Origin: Egibacteraceae bacterium
GTDB lineage: Bacteria; Actinomycetota; Nitriliruptoria; Euzebyales; Egibacteraceae
NCBI GenBank assembly: GCA_030447925.1
Contig: JAUJNX010000002.1
Coordinates: 310,001 to 374,000, forward strand
Direction of reading: 5' to 3'
DNA length: 64,000 nucleotides
Position numbers and translations under genes: made by a program. Below the pieces are notes generated by a model. The model was not told where the DNA came from. It saw only the letters and a list, made by a program, of their open reading frames with translations, and made no database searches. Positions 31,179 through 39,154 of the stretch are shown one piece after another; the first letter of the stretch is position 1, and each line of letters begins with the position of its first letter.

Positions 31179-32440
31179 GCCGAGGCCCGCAGCCGCTCCG
31201 CCAGCTCCTCGACCTCCGCCACCCCGCCGTAGCCGCGGGCCAAGGTGCTGCCCAGCGCGTGCAGGCGCTGCGCCGCACGCCGGGACGCCACCTGTCGGAG
31301 CAGCTCCAACGCGGCGGTGGCCGCCGCCGCGGCCTCGTCGGGCTGGCCCGCCCCCGCGCACGCCTCGCCCAGCCCGATCAGGACCAGCGCGCGGTTGCGC
31401 CGGTAAGCGGGTCGCAGCGACGAGAGCGCGCGCTGGTGGGACGCCTTCGCGTCGGCCGCCTGCCCCAGGACCGTCTGGCAGCGCGCCGCCAACCCCTCCA
31501 GCTCCGCCTCGTCGTAGAAGTCCAGCCAGGTGGGGTCGTCGTCCGCCACGCCGCGCTCGAACAGCGTCCGCGCGCGCCCCAGCGCGGCGCGCGCGGCCGC
31601 AGCATCGCCGAGACCCGCCCAACCGAGCGCCTCCCGGAGGTGCAGGAAGGAGGCGCACCTCGACGTCGCCCCGTCGGGACTGCCCCTGGCCTGCTGGGCG
31701 AGCTCCACCGCGTCGCGGGGCCGGTCGGCCTCGAAGGCCAGGCGAGAGAGCTTCTCCAGCGCCCAGACCTCGACGCCGCCGTCCCCGGCCAGCCGGGCCG
31801 AGGTCAGCCCCTCCTGGTAGTAGTAGAAGGCCTCCGCGTGGCGACCGGCGTCGAAGGCCAGCCAGCCGGTGGTCACCGAGAGTTGAGCCGCCACCAGCCG
31901 CAGGGTGCGGCCGACGTCGGCGGTGAAGCTGCACATGTTGATGACCCGCGACAGGCGCTGGAGCTGCGCCGTCGCGCTGTCGTACAGCTGGTCACCGCCA
32001 ACCAGGGCGTCGCGCGCCGCGAGGCGCTGCTGCACGCTCCGATAATGCTCGACCTCCGGGGTCCCCACCCGCATGCCGGTGATGAGGTCGGCCGCACCGC
32101 GACCGCCCGTCGCCCCCGACAGGAACCTGTGGACCTCGACGGGTTGGAGCAGGCCGGACGGTAGCCCATCCTCCGGGCGACGCCCGCCGGACCGCCGGGA
32201 GTAGAAGCCGAGCTGCTCGTCACGGTCCACGCCCAGCACGGTGCGCAGCGCGCTGCGGTACTCCCTGCCCGGCCAGGTGTGGACACCGCGCTCGTACTTC
32301 CCGATGTGGTCGGCGTCGATCGGCGGGCGCGTACCGGTCATCAGCTCGAGGTGGTCGGCGACGCGGGCCGCGACCTGCTCCAGCGTCAGGCCCAGGTGCT
32401 GGCGGGCGCTGCGCAGCTTCTGGTTGGGCTCGTGACCCAT
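31175..32440 (-). CDS. XRE-family HTH regulator with tetratricopeptide repeats
   Basis: A 421-residue protein. The N-terminal helix-turn-helix reads NQKLRSARQHLGLTLEQVAA with IDADHIGKYERGVHTWPG as the second half. The remainder is helical with TPR-like repeats, including WLAFDAGRHAEAFYYYQEGL, EALGWAGLGDAAAARAALGR and LIGLGEACAGAGQPDEAAAA. The start is ATG 32440 after GAGGGAAG; upstream codons lack similarity. This architecture is common in Actinobacteria, where the repeats sense a peptide or nucleotide signal; the signal here is unknown. Coupled to the acetyltransferase gene. Confidence 0.85.
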   Translation of the reverse strand: MGHEPNQKLRSARQHLGLTLEQVAARVADHLELMTGTRPPIDADHIGKYERGVHTWPGREYRSALRTVLGVDRDEQLGFYSRRSGGRRPEDGLPSGLLQPVEVHRFLSGATGGRGAADLITGMRVGTPEVEHYRSVQQRLAARDALVGGDQLYDSATAQLQRLSRVINMCSFTADVGRTLRLVAAQLSVTTGWLAFDAGRHAEAFYYYQEGLTSARLAGDGGVEVWALEKLSRLAFEADRPRDAVELAQQARGSPDGATSRCASFLHLREALGWAGLGDAAAARAALGRARTLFERGVADDDPTWLDFYDEAELEGLAARCQTVLGQAADAKASHQRALSSLRPAYRRNRALVLIGLGEACAGAGQPDEAAAAATAALELLRQVASRRAAQRLHALGSTLARGYGGVAEVEELAERLRASA

Positions 32441-32611
32441 GACCGGCACTTCCCTCGTCGCGACCGGACGTCGACCGTACGGGAAGGAGGGCGGCGCTCC
32501 AAGTCTCCGTGCAGCCCTCCGTGCCCTCCTCCGCCCGTTCCTCGGTACCCCTGACCTGCCGCACGCCCCACGCTGACCCGCCTGAGGAGCACGCCGACGC
32601 GGGAGAATCAG

Positions 32612-32920
32612 GTGTACCGGCCATGGGATCAGGACGAGGAGCCGGTCTTCCGGGCGCAGTGCGTCCACGTGCTCACCGGGCCGCTGCACCCTGAGGACCG
32701 CGCCCGCCTGCTCGCGACGCTGGCGACCACCGGCCTGGTCCGCCAGCCCGCCGTCCTGCCCACCGCCGGGGCCGTCACCCTGCGGGCGCTGGTCCGCGCG
32801 CCCAGCGCTGCTGCGGCGCCGCGGCGCCTCTGCCGAATCGGGGAGGTGGTCTGCCGCGTGGCCGGCGTCGAGGTGGTGGGCCGGCGGTCGGGGCTGCTGG
32901 CGGTGCGGCGGCCGGAGTAG
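32612..32920 (+). CDS. Small unrecognised protein
   Basis: A 102-residue plus-strand frame from GTG 32612, divergent from the TPR regulator and ending ten bases before the aroK stop. It begins YRPWDQDEEPVFRAQCVHVL and is mildly basic, with three cysteines. No family, signal peptide or membrane segment is seen. The 171-base gap to the regulator gene could hold a shared promoter. Could be spurious in such GC-rich DNA, but codon bias looks coding. Confidence 0.5.
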   Translation: MYRPWDQDEEPVFRAQCVHVLTGPLHPEDRARLLATLATTGLVRQPAVLPTAGAVTLRALVRAPSAAAAPRRLCRIGEVVCRVAGVEVVGRRSGLLAVRRPE

Positions 32921-32930
32921 GACGGGCGGG

Positions 32931-33518
32931 TCAGGTGGGCAGGGTGGCGCGTTCCGGGGGGGTGAGGAGGCCGGGGACGAGGCGGGCCCACCACAGGACG
33001 GCGTCGGCGACCTCGTCGGGGTCGGTGGCGGTCGTGTCGATCGTGTGGGACGCGGCGGCCAGGTAGGCGTCCTCGCGGGCGCGGCGCAGCGCGGCGAGGG
33101 CCGCGGCGGGGTCGGCGTGCGCCGCCAGGAGCGGGCGGGCCGGGTCGTCGCCCTGCTGGGCGGCGATGCGCGCGGCCAGGGCGTCGGGGTCGCCGTCGAG
33201 CAGGACGAGGTCGCCGGTGCCGCGCAGGTGGGTGACGTTGGCCGGGTCCAGGACCGCGCCGCCGCCGACGGCGACGACCTGGCCGCGGAGCGCGGCGACG
33301 CGGCGGACCTCCTCGGCCTCCAGGGCGCGGAAGCGCCGCTCCCCCAGCTCGGCGAACAGCTGCGCCACGGTCCGCCCGGTCCGCGTCTCGATCGCCGCGT
33401 CGGTGTCGACGAACGGGCGGTCCAGGCGCCCGGCCAGGATCCGCCCGACGGTGGACTTACCCGTCCCCATCATCCCGACCAGGACGAGGTTGCGGCCGGG
33501 GCTGAGCAGGCTGGCCAT
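32931..33518 (-). CDS. aroK: Shikimate kinase
   Basis: Fifth step of the shikimate pathway. The 195-residue protein has the P-loop LVLVGMMGTGKSTVGRILAG (residues about 11-30), the shikimate-binding Asp in FVDTDAAIETRTG, the FRALEAEEVRRVAA segment, the VVAVGGGAVL motif, and a lid containing DDPARPLLA. Starts at ATG 33518, ten bases after the aroC stop. Intact. Confidence 0.96.
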   Translation of the reverse strand: MASLLSPGRNLVLVGMMGTGKSTVGRILAGRLDRPFVDTDAAIETRTGRTVAQLFAELGERRFRALEAEEVRRVAALRGQVVAVGGGAVLDPANVTHLRGTGDLVLLDGDPDALAARIAAQQGDDPARPLLAAHADPAAALAALRRAREDAYLAAASHTIDTTATDPDEVADAVLWWARLVPGLLTPPERATLPT

Positions 33519-33528
33519 CCCGCCGCGC

Positions 33529-34749
33529 TCAGGCGCCGGCCGCGCCGGGACCCACGGGCACCGGCAGGCGCGGCAGGGCGGCCAGGTAGCCGTCGAGGTT
33601 GCGGGCCACCTCGGCCAGGCTGTCGCCGCCGGTCTTCTCCAGCAGCGCGTCGGCGAGGGTGAGGACGACGACCGCCTCCAGGACCACGCCCGCGCGCGGC
33701 ACCGCGCAGGTGTCGGAGCGCTGGGTGATCGCCTCGGCGGCCTCGCCGGTGCGGGTGTCGACCGTCGCGAGGGGCTGGGTCAGGCTGGACAGCGGCTTCA
33801 TCGCGGCGCGCACCCGCAGCGGCTCGCCGGTGGTCATCCCGCCCTCGGTGCCGCCGGACCGTCCGGTGGTGCGCGCGACGGTGCCGTCGGGGCGGGCCAC
33901 GATCTCGTCGTGGGCCAGCGAGCCGGGGACCTCGCCGCTGCGGAAGCCGTCGCCGACCTCGACGCCCTTGATGGCCTGGACGCCCATCAGCGCGGCGGCG
34001 AGCCGGGCGTCGAGGCGGCGGTCCCAGTGCACGTGGCTGCCCAGGCCGGGCGGCAGGCCGTGAGCGACGACCTCGACCACGCCGCCGAGGGTGTCGCGCT
34101 CGCGCTTGGCCAGGTCGATGCGCGCCTGCATGGCGGCGCTCGCCTCCGGGTCGGCGCAGCGGACGGGGTCGGCGTCGATGCGGGCGAGGTCGCCGGGCCC
34201 GGGGACCGGGGCCCCGCCCGGGACCGCGACCTCGGCGATGCGCACGACGTGGGAGAGGACGCTGATGCCCGCCGCGGCCAGCAGGGGGCGCGCGAACGCG
34301 GCCAGGGCGACGCGCACGGCGGTCTCGCGGGCGCTGGCGCGCTCGAGCACGTCGCGGGCGTCGTCGAACCCGTACTTCTGCATGCCGGCGAGGTCCGCGT
34401 GGCCCGGGCGGGGGCGGGTCAGCGGGGCGCCGCGGCCCGTCGCCGCGAGGGCGGCGGGGTCGTCGGGGGCGTCCACGCCCATGACCTCGACCCACTTCGG
34501 CCACTCGGTGTTGTGGATCACCACGGCGACCGGCGAGCCGAGGGTGCGCCCGTGGCGGACCCCGCCCAGGATCTCGAGCCGGTCCTCCTCGAAGGCCATG
34601 CGCGGCGAGCGCCCGTGCCCGAGACGCCGCCGGGCGAGCTCGCGCTCGACCTCCGCGCGCGCCACGGGCACCCCGGCCGGCAGCCCCTCCAGGATCCCGA
34701 CCAGGGCCGGGCCGTGGGACTCCCCCGCTGTCAGCCACCGCAACACCAT
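33529..34749 (-). CDS. aroC: Chorismate synthase
   Basis: Last step of the shikimate pathway, requiring reduced FMN. The 406-residue protein carries the three family signatures: [20 protein letters not shown] at the N-terminus, the [20 protein letters not shown] region and the C-terminal [17 protein letters not shown]. Start ATG 34749. It lies 13 bases downstream of the pilP-like gene, so it may be read through from the pilus operon. No frame problem. Confidence 0.97.
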   Translation of the reverse strand: MVLRWLTAGESHGPALVGILEGLPAGVPVARAEVERELARRRLGHGRSPRMAFEEDRLEILGGVRHGRTLGSPVAVVIHNTEWPKWVEVMGVDAPDDPAALAATGRGAPLTRPRPGHADLAGMQKYGFDDARDVLERASARETAVRVALAAFARPLLAAAGISVLSHVVRIAEVAVPGGAPVPGPGDLARIDADPVRCADPEASAAMQARIDLAKRERDTLGGVVEVVAHGLPPGLGSHVHWDRRLDARLAAALMGVQAIKGVEVGDGFRSGEVPGSLAHDEIVARPDGTVARTTGRSGGTEGGMTTGEPLRVRAAMKPLSSLTQPLATVDTRTGEAAEAITQRSDTCAVPRAGVVLEAVVVLTLADALLEKTGGDSLAEVARNLDGYLAALPRLPVPVGPGAAGA

Positions 34750-34762
34750 GCCCGCAGGGTAG

Positions 34763-35605
34763 CTACTTGCGGACCGCGTCCCCCTCGCACAGGCCGACGG
34801 CGGCACCGTCGACGCGCAGGGCCACGCAGCGGTCCTCGGCCGACACCAGCACGATGTCGCCGGCGAAGGTGTCCCCGACGGCGGGCGTGTACCCGCTGCC
34901 GTTGACGATGACCACGGCGGCCAGCCCGCCCGCGGGGGCGGTGTAGACGTCGACGAGCTCGATGCGGCGCCCGCCGGTGCCGGTGGCGGTCGACCGGGGC
35001 GCGGGCGACGAGGACGGCGACGGTGCGGTGCCGGGGTCCGTCGAGGTGCCGCCGGTCGACGTGCCGTCGGTCGACGTGCCGTCGGTGGAGGTGCCGTCGA
35101 TCGCGGTGCCACCGGCTGAGGTGCCGCCGGTGTCGGTCGAGCCCGTGCCCCCGGCCGGGTCGGCGGGTGGGACGCCCTCGGCGGGCACGGTGGCGCCGTC
35201 GCCCGCCCCGGTGTCGACGACCAGCTGGTCGAAGGGGTCGCGCGCGGAGTACACGGGGAAGGCGTCGCTGTCCTGCACCGGCTGCGCGGTGGGGCCCTCG
35301 GCCGCGGTGGGGCCTGCGGCGGCGCCCTCGGCGGTGGCGGAGCCCCCAGCGGCGGGGCTCGGTGCGGCGGCGGGGGCCGGGGGCGCGGCGGTGGCGCCGG
35401 CCGTGCCGGAGGTCACCCCAGCGGCGGCGGCCGGACCCGCGGCGGGGGCCGCGGCGGCGGCGGCCGGGTCCGCGGCAGCCTGGGCGTGCGGGGCGGCGCG
35501 GGCGGGCGGCGCGGAGCCCGGGGCGACCAGGCCCGCGAGGAGCGCGGCGGTCAGGACCGCCAGCAGCGTGGCGGCCGGCTGCAGGGGCCGGCGGGTGTCC
35601 CTCAC
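34763..35605 (-). CDS. PilP-like type IV pilus assembly protein
   Basis: A 280-residue exported protein. The N-terminus has a signal peptide or anchor ([20 protein letters not shown]), then a long Ala/Pro/Gly-rich linker. [12 protein letters not shown] motif like the (S)RDPF motif of PilP/GspC linkers follows, then a GTSTDG repeat, and a C-terminal beta domain ([20 protein letters not shown]) resembling the PilP HR domain. The GTG start overlaps the pilO stop by four bases. Position after pilM-pilN-pilO is the strongest support; direct similarity to PilP is modest. Confidence 0.65.
   Translation of the reverse strand: MRDTRRPLQPAATLLAVLTAALLAGLVAPGSAPPARAAPHAQAAADPAAAAAAPAAGPAAAAGVTSGTAGATAAPPAPAAAPSPAAGGSATAEGAAAGPTAAEGPTAQPVQDSDAFPVYSARDPFDQLVVDTGAGDGATVPAEGVPPADPAGGTGSTDTGGTSAGGTAIDGTSTDGTSTDGTSTGGTSTDPGTAPSPSSSPAPRSTATGTGGRRIELVDVYTAPAGGLAAVVIVNGSGYTPAVGDTFAGDIVLVSAEDRCVALRVDGAAVGLCEGDAVRK
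35047..35125 (-). repeat. In-frame GTSTDG-coding direct repeats
   Basis: Near-identical 15-base units (GTCGACGTGCCGTCG and variants on the plus strand) are repeated four to five times inside the pilP-like gene and encode a Gly/Thr/Ser/Asp linker. Likely a flexible spacer, prone to length change. Confidence 0.6.
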
Positions 35606-36231
35606 GGCGCCGCCGGGGCAGGGGCGGGGGCCGCGGGTGCCAGCTGCTCGGTCGCGGGCGGCAGCCCCGCCCCGGGCGGCAGCAGAGCGAAGATGTCCCC
35701 CGTCACGGTGGTGACCAGCGACGGGAACTGCTCCTCGCCCTCGGCCATCGCGACGTTCTCGATCAGGCTCACCCGCGACGCCTCCGTCTCGAGCCGGCGC
35801 AGGAAGTCGACCGCCTGGAAGTAGCCACCCTGGAGGGTCAGGTTGACCGCCACGCTGGCGAGCTGGCGCCCGTCGGCGGCGACCGCCGGCGGGTTGGCGG
35901 GCACCGGGTCGGCGAAGGTGAGCGACGAGATCGCCACCCCGGCGGCGTCGGCCACGCTCTGGAACTCGTCGATAACGGCGGGCTGGCGCACCTCGCCGGG
36001 GATGAGTTCGGCGAGGGCGGCGAGCTCGCGGTCGATGCGCGACTGGTCGTCGCGGACCGCCTCCAGGCGCGCGACCTCCGCCTGGAGGCTCAGCTGCTGG
36101 CCCTCCAGGGTCACCGTCTCGGCCTGGAGGGCTGCCCGCTCCTGCGTGCGCGGCTGGTAGAGCAGGAAGAAGAAGGCGATCGCCAGCAGGACGGCGACGA
36201 CGGCGCCGATGACGGGGACGCTGATCCTCAT
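35602..36231 (-). CDS. pilO: Type IV pilus assembly protein PilO
   Basis: Inner-membrane alignment protein of the pilus machine. The 209-residue product has a single N-terminal membrane span (VIGAVVAVLLAIAFFFLLYQ), a coiled coil (ERAALQAETVTLEGQQLSLQ), and a ferredoxin-like periplasmic domain with LQGGYFQAVDFLRRLET, a motif shared by PilO/GspM folds. Four-base overlaps connect it to pilN and to the pilP-like gene. The C-terminus is Ala/Pro-rich. Confidence 0.88.
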   Translation of the reverse strand: MRISVPVIGAVVAVLLAIAFFFLLYQPRTQERAALQAETVTLEGQQLSLQAEVARLEAVRDDQSRIDRELAALAELIPGEVRQPAVIDEFQSVADAAGVAISSLTFADPVPANPPAVAADGRQLASVAVNLTLQGGYFQAVDFLRRLETEASRVSLIENVAMAEGEEQFPSLVTTVTGDIFALLPPGAGLPPATEQLAPAAPAPAPAAP

Positions 36232-37019
36232 TCGAGGCGCTCCTGGGGGGGCAGGCCGTTGCGGTACCGGTCGGTGTAGGCGGCCGTGCCGATGTCGGCG
36301 GTGGCGCTGAAGCCGGTCACCTCCGTCGAGGACAGCTCCTCGACCTGCGCTCCGGTCACGTAGGGGCCGTCGATGCGGTCGGCCTGGTCGACCTGCACGA
36401 GCACGGCCTCGACCCCGGGCGCGTAGCCCTCGGTGGAGTAGCCCTCCACCGACAGCAGCCCGATGGCGCCGGGAGCCGGCGTCGCCGGCGTCGCCGGCGC
36501 GCCGGGCGTCGCGGGCGCCGGCGGAGCCGTCTCGCCGTCGGCGCCCGTGGTCCCCTCCGACGCCTGCGGTGCGGGTGACGCCGGTGCGGGGGCGGGGGCC
36601 ACGGGGGTGCCGTCGGCGGCGACGGGCGCCTCCAGGGTCAGCGTGAGGGTGCGCAGCGACGACGACGCGGGGAAGGTGAGCGCGAGGTCGTTGAGGACCG
36701 CGGCGGTCGAGACCTCCTCGCCCATGGCGGTGGCCAGGATCGTGTTCTGCTCGGCCAGGCGATCCTCGAGTCGGCCGAAGGGCGCCAGCTCGGTGACGCG
36801 GCCCTGCAGCCGGGTGACCTCGGCCTGGGCGACGTCGCGCTCCTCCCGCGCCCGGTCCACGCTGGCGAGGGTCAGCAGCAGGATGCCCCCGAGGACCAGG
36901 ACCCACAGGCCCAGCAGCGAGCCGGTGACGATCGCGACCCGCCGCCGGGTGGTGCGCTCCCCCACCTCGGGCGGGAGGAGGTCGACGCGGACCTCCCTGA
37001 CGTCGGCGACGTCGATCAT
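36228..37019 (-). CDS. pilN: Type IV pilus assembly protein PilN
   Basis: Bitopic partner of PilM and PilO. The N-terminal cytoplasmic peptide VRVDLLPPEVGE carries the NLLP-like motif that docks into PilM, followed by one membrane span (VTGSLLGLWVLVLGGILLLT), a coiled coil, and a periplasmic domain split by an Ala/Pro/Thr linker (PATPGAPATPATPAPG). 263 residues. Overlaps pilM and pilO by four bases on either side. Confidence 0.88.
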   Translation of the reverse strand: MIDVADVREVRVDLLPPEVGERTTRRRVAIVTGSLLGLWVLVLGGILLLTLASVDRAREERDVAQAEVTRLQGRVTELAPFGRLEDRLAEQNTILATAMGEEVSTAAVLNDLALTFPASSSLRTLTLTLEAPVAADGTPVAPAPAPASPAPQASEGTTGADGETAPPAPATPGAPATPATPAPGAIGLLSVEGYSTEGYAPGVEAVLVQVDQADRIDGPYVTGAQVEELSSTEVTGFSATADIGTAAYTDRYRNGLPPQERLE

Positions 37020-38074
37020 CGCCGGCCCCCCAGCGCCAGGCCGAGCGCCACGGCGAGGAACGGCTCGGCGCGGGCCACCTCCTCCGGCGGCAGCCCGACC
37101 CGGCCGACGCGCACACGCTGGAGCGGGCGGCCGTGCTGCACGGGGATGCCGAGCAGGTCCTCGAGGCGCTCGCGGAGGTTGGGCATGAGCGTCGCCCCGC
37201 CGGTCAGCAGGGCGCGCTCCAGCGGGACCGCCTCGCCGCTGACGGCGTAGTAGTCCATCGAGGCGCGGATCTCGTCCACGAACTGCTCCGCACGGTCGGC
37301 GATCAGGCGGCTGCGGTCGTCCACGGGTCCGGTGACCTGGTCGAAGGGCATGCCGACGGTGGCCTTGGCGGTCTCGGCCTCCTCGGCGGTGACGCCCAGC
37401 GCGTTGACCAGCGTCTCGGTGATGGCGCCGCCGCCCGCGACGACGATGCGCACGAAGCGGGGGCGCCCGCCCTGGTGGACCAGCAGGTTGGTGACCGCCG
37501 CACCCGCGTCGATCAGCAGCTCGGCGTCGCCGGTGGGCAGGACCTGGGGGTCGGCGAGGGAACGCAGGACGGCGAAGGCGTCCAGGTCGATGCCGACGGG
37601 CGCCAGCCGGGCCTGGCGCACGACCTGCACGACCTGCTGGACCATGGCGCGCGGGGCGGCGACGACCAGGACACGGCTGGTGCGCTGACCCTGCTCGTTC
37701 TCGATGTTGGCGAGCAGGTACAGGTCCAGGATCGACTGGTCGACGGCGATCGGGAGCTGGTCGCCGACCTGCAGGGCCAGCGACCGGCGCAGGTCGGCCT
37801 CGGGGAGGTAGGGCAGGTCCATCTGGCGGACGATGACCTGCTGGTTGGCGAGGCCCAGGCGGACGTTGCGGCTGCGGAAGCCGAACGACTGCCAGAGGCG
37901 GCGCAGGGCCGCCACGACCTGGTCGGGCTCGACGATCTCGCCGTCGCGGACGACGCCGGGCGCCAGCGGCACCTGGCCCAGCCGCTCCAGGGTGGGCGCG
38001 CCACGCCCGCCGGTCCGGAGCTGGACGGCCCGGACCGCGGACGAGCCCAGGTCCAGCCCGATCCGGATGCTCAC
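37016..38074 (-). CDS. pilM: Type IV pilus assembly ATPase-like protein PilM
   Basis: Actin-fold cytoplasmic protein that forms a ring with the PilN tail. The 352-residue product has the phosphate-1 motif IRIGLDLGSSAVRAVQLRTG, the SHS2-type insertion (RNVRLGLANQQVIVRQMDLP), the second phosphate motif LLIDAGAAVTNLLV and the adenosine motif RALLTGGATLMPNLRERLED. The GTG start overlaps the upstream HTH gene stop by four bases. First pilus gene of the HTH-pilM-pilN-pilO-pilP operon. Confidence 0.93.
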   Translation of the reverse strand: MSIRIGLDLGSSAVRAVQLRTGGRGAPTLERLGQVPLAPGVVRDGEIVEPDQVVAALRRLWQSFGFRSRNVRLGLANQQVIVRQMDLPYLPEADLRRSLALQVGDQLPIAVDQSILDLYLLANIENEQGQRTSRVLVVAAPRAMVQQVVQVVRQARLAPVGIDLDAFAVLRSLADPQVLPTGDAELLIDAGAAVTNLLVHQGGRPRFVRIVVAGGGAITETLVNALGVTAEEAETAKATVGMPFDQVTGPVDDRSRLIADRAEQFVDEIRASMDYYAVSGEAVPLERALLTGGATLMPNLRERLEDLLGIPVQHGRPLQRVRVGRVGLPPEEVARAEPFLAVALGLALGGRR

Positions 38075-38289
38075 GGCCCGCCCTCGGCGTCCCCCATGAC
38101 GGTCCGCGACGCCTGCAGGTACTCCTGCAGGTCGGTGCGCCGGATGCGGTAGCTCTTGCCGACGCGCACAGCGGGCATCTCCCCGGCCTTGATCAGCCGG
38201 TACACGGTCATGTTCGACACGCGCATGTGGTCGGCGACCTCAGCGACGGTGTGGAGCTGGTCCCCCTCGAAGGGGCCCCGGTTCTCCAT
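38071..38289 (-). CDS. Small excisionase/BldC-type helix-turn-helix protein
   Basis: A 72-residue DNA-binding protein. DQLHTVAEVADHMRVSNMTV followed by YRLIKAGEMPAVRVGKSYRI is the AlpA/excisionase-like MerR-type HTH with wing. The start is ATG 38289 after GAAGGGAAG; upstream codons are unlikely. It leads the pilMNOP operon with a four-base overlap into pilM, suggesting it regulates the pilus genes, possibly the nearby major pilin. No integrase or phage gene accompanies it, so a role as excisionase is unlikely. Confidence 0.85.
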   Translation of the reverse strand: MENRGPFEGDQLHTVAEVADHMRVSNMTVYRLIKAGEMPAVRVGKSYRIRRTDLQEYLQASRTVMGDAEGGP

Positions 38290-38373
38290 CGCGTGCTTCC
38301 CTTCGAACTGTGCCGCCCGGAGTTCTTGCCGGACGATCACGCCGCGTAGCGCTAAGCCACGCCCTGACTACCA

Positions 38374-38402
38374 TTCGTAACAAGACCACCGAACCACGTC
38401 AA
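38374..38402 (-). promoter_or_regulatory. Candidate promoter of the HTH-pilMNOP operon
   Basis: On the minus strand TTGACG (38402-38397) is followed after 17 bases by TACGAA (38379-38374), about 85 bases before the HTH gene ATG. The spacing and the TTGAC hexamer suit a housekeeping promoter; the -10 match is only fair. Confidence 0.4.
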
Positions 38403-38504
38403 GCGTCACGTTCGGCACGTGAGGGTCGGGGCTTGAGCCCGCGGCCCGCGTGACACCGGCGGCCAAGGCGCCGCCAGCGCCGCGAGTGGGCGGCCCACGT
38501 CAGT

Positions 38505-38531
38505 GACCCGCAGGCGATGAGCCTGCGGGTC
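38505..38531 (-). terminator. Strong hairpin terminator after the major pilin gene
   Basis: GACCCGCAGGC-TCATC-GCCTGCGGGTC forms a perfect 11-base stem with a five-base loop, 26 bases after the prepilin stop. No T tract follows, as in many GC-rich genomes. The remaining part of the 267-base gap down to 38290 holds the candidate promoter of the next operon. Confidence 0.75.
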
Positions 38532-38556
38532 CGGCGCTCCGCGTGCTTGCGGTGGA

Positions 38557-39033
38557 TCAGTTGCCGGTGGCGGCCAGGCCGGCGACGGTGGGGCAGGTCA
38601 CCCCGGCCGGGAGCTGCCCGGCGGGGGGGGTGGTCGTACTGGGCGAGCCGCTGAGGTTCGTCATCCAGTAGGTGTTCGAGGACTGCTCGTGCTTGGCCGC
38701 GATGCAGTAGCCCGTCGAAGCGTCCGTGCCCACAGCCGCCCCGCGCACGACGTTGGTGGAGGGCTGGAAGCCCTCGGACTGCAGGCTGGCGGTGCCGCCG
38801 AGGATGGTGCCCGTGTAGTCCCCGTTCGCGCCGGTGGCGTAGGACTCCTGTGCGACGGCCATGTTGCGCACCTCCGCCTGGGCGGCGGCATCCCAGCCAC
38901 GGCGGCGCTGGTTGAGGAAGGTGGGGATGGCGATGGCGGCGAGGATGCCGATGATGATGACCACGACGAGGAGCTCGATGAGGGTGAAGCCCTCCTCGCG
39001 GTCCTCGAGGCGCGGGCGGATGGCGGTGAGCAC
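38557..39033 (-). CDS. Type IV major prepilin (PilA-like)
   Basis: A 158-residue prepilin. The short basic leader ends REEG and is followed by the mature FTLIELLVVVIIIGILAAIA helix with Glu at +5, then IPTFLNQRRRGWD, the classic pilin spine. The globular head contains one cysteine pair (STGYC ... AGVTC) able to form the D-loop disulfide. GTG start at 39033 sits six bases after GGAGG. As the only pilin here with a small head and a full canonical spine, it is probably the main fibre subunit. Confidence 0.9.
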   Translation of the reverse strand: MLTAIRPRLEDREEGFTLIELLVVVIIIGILAAIAIPTFLNQRRRGWDAAAQAEVRNMAVAQESYATGANGDYTGTILGGTASLQSEGFQPSTNVVRGAAVGTDASTGYCIAAKHEQSSNTYWMTNLSGSPSTTTPPAGQLPAGVTCPTVAGLAATGN

Positions 39034-39073
39034 GGTGCACCTCCGGGTGCTGGGTAAGGGCTGCGAGACGTTT

Positions 39074-39101
39074 GGTGTCATCACTGGTGACACCTGGTGT
39101 C
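39074..39101. promoter_or_regulatory. Overlapping inverted repeats upstream of the major pilin
   Basis: Three copies of a GGTGTCA half-site in alternating orientation: GGTGTCA at 39074-39080, TGACACC at 39088-39094 and GGTGTC at 39096-39101. The first two form a seven-base inverted repeat with a seven-base gap, the last two a 13-base palindrome (GACACC-T-GGTGTC). They lie 41-68 bases before the prepilin start, a fit for an operator or an RNA hairpin. Confidence 0.5.
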
Positions 39102-39154
39102 TCGGATCGCGGTCGGAGACCTTGAGTGACCACGGCCCGTTTGACGCGTCCTGA

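Noticed and set aside
38071..38289. Excisionase of an integrated element
   Set aside because: No integrase, attachment repeat or phage gene nearby; the gene is fused by overlap into the pilMNOP operon.
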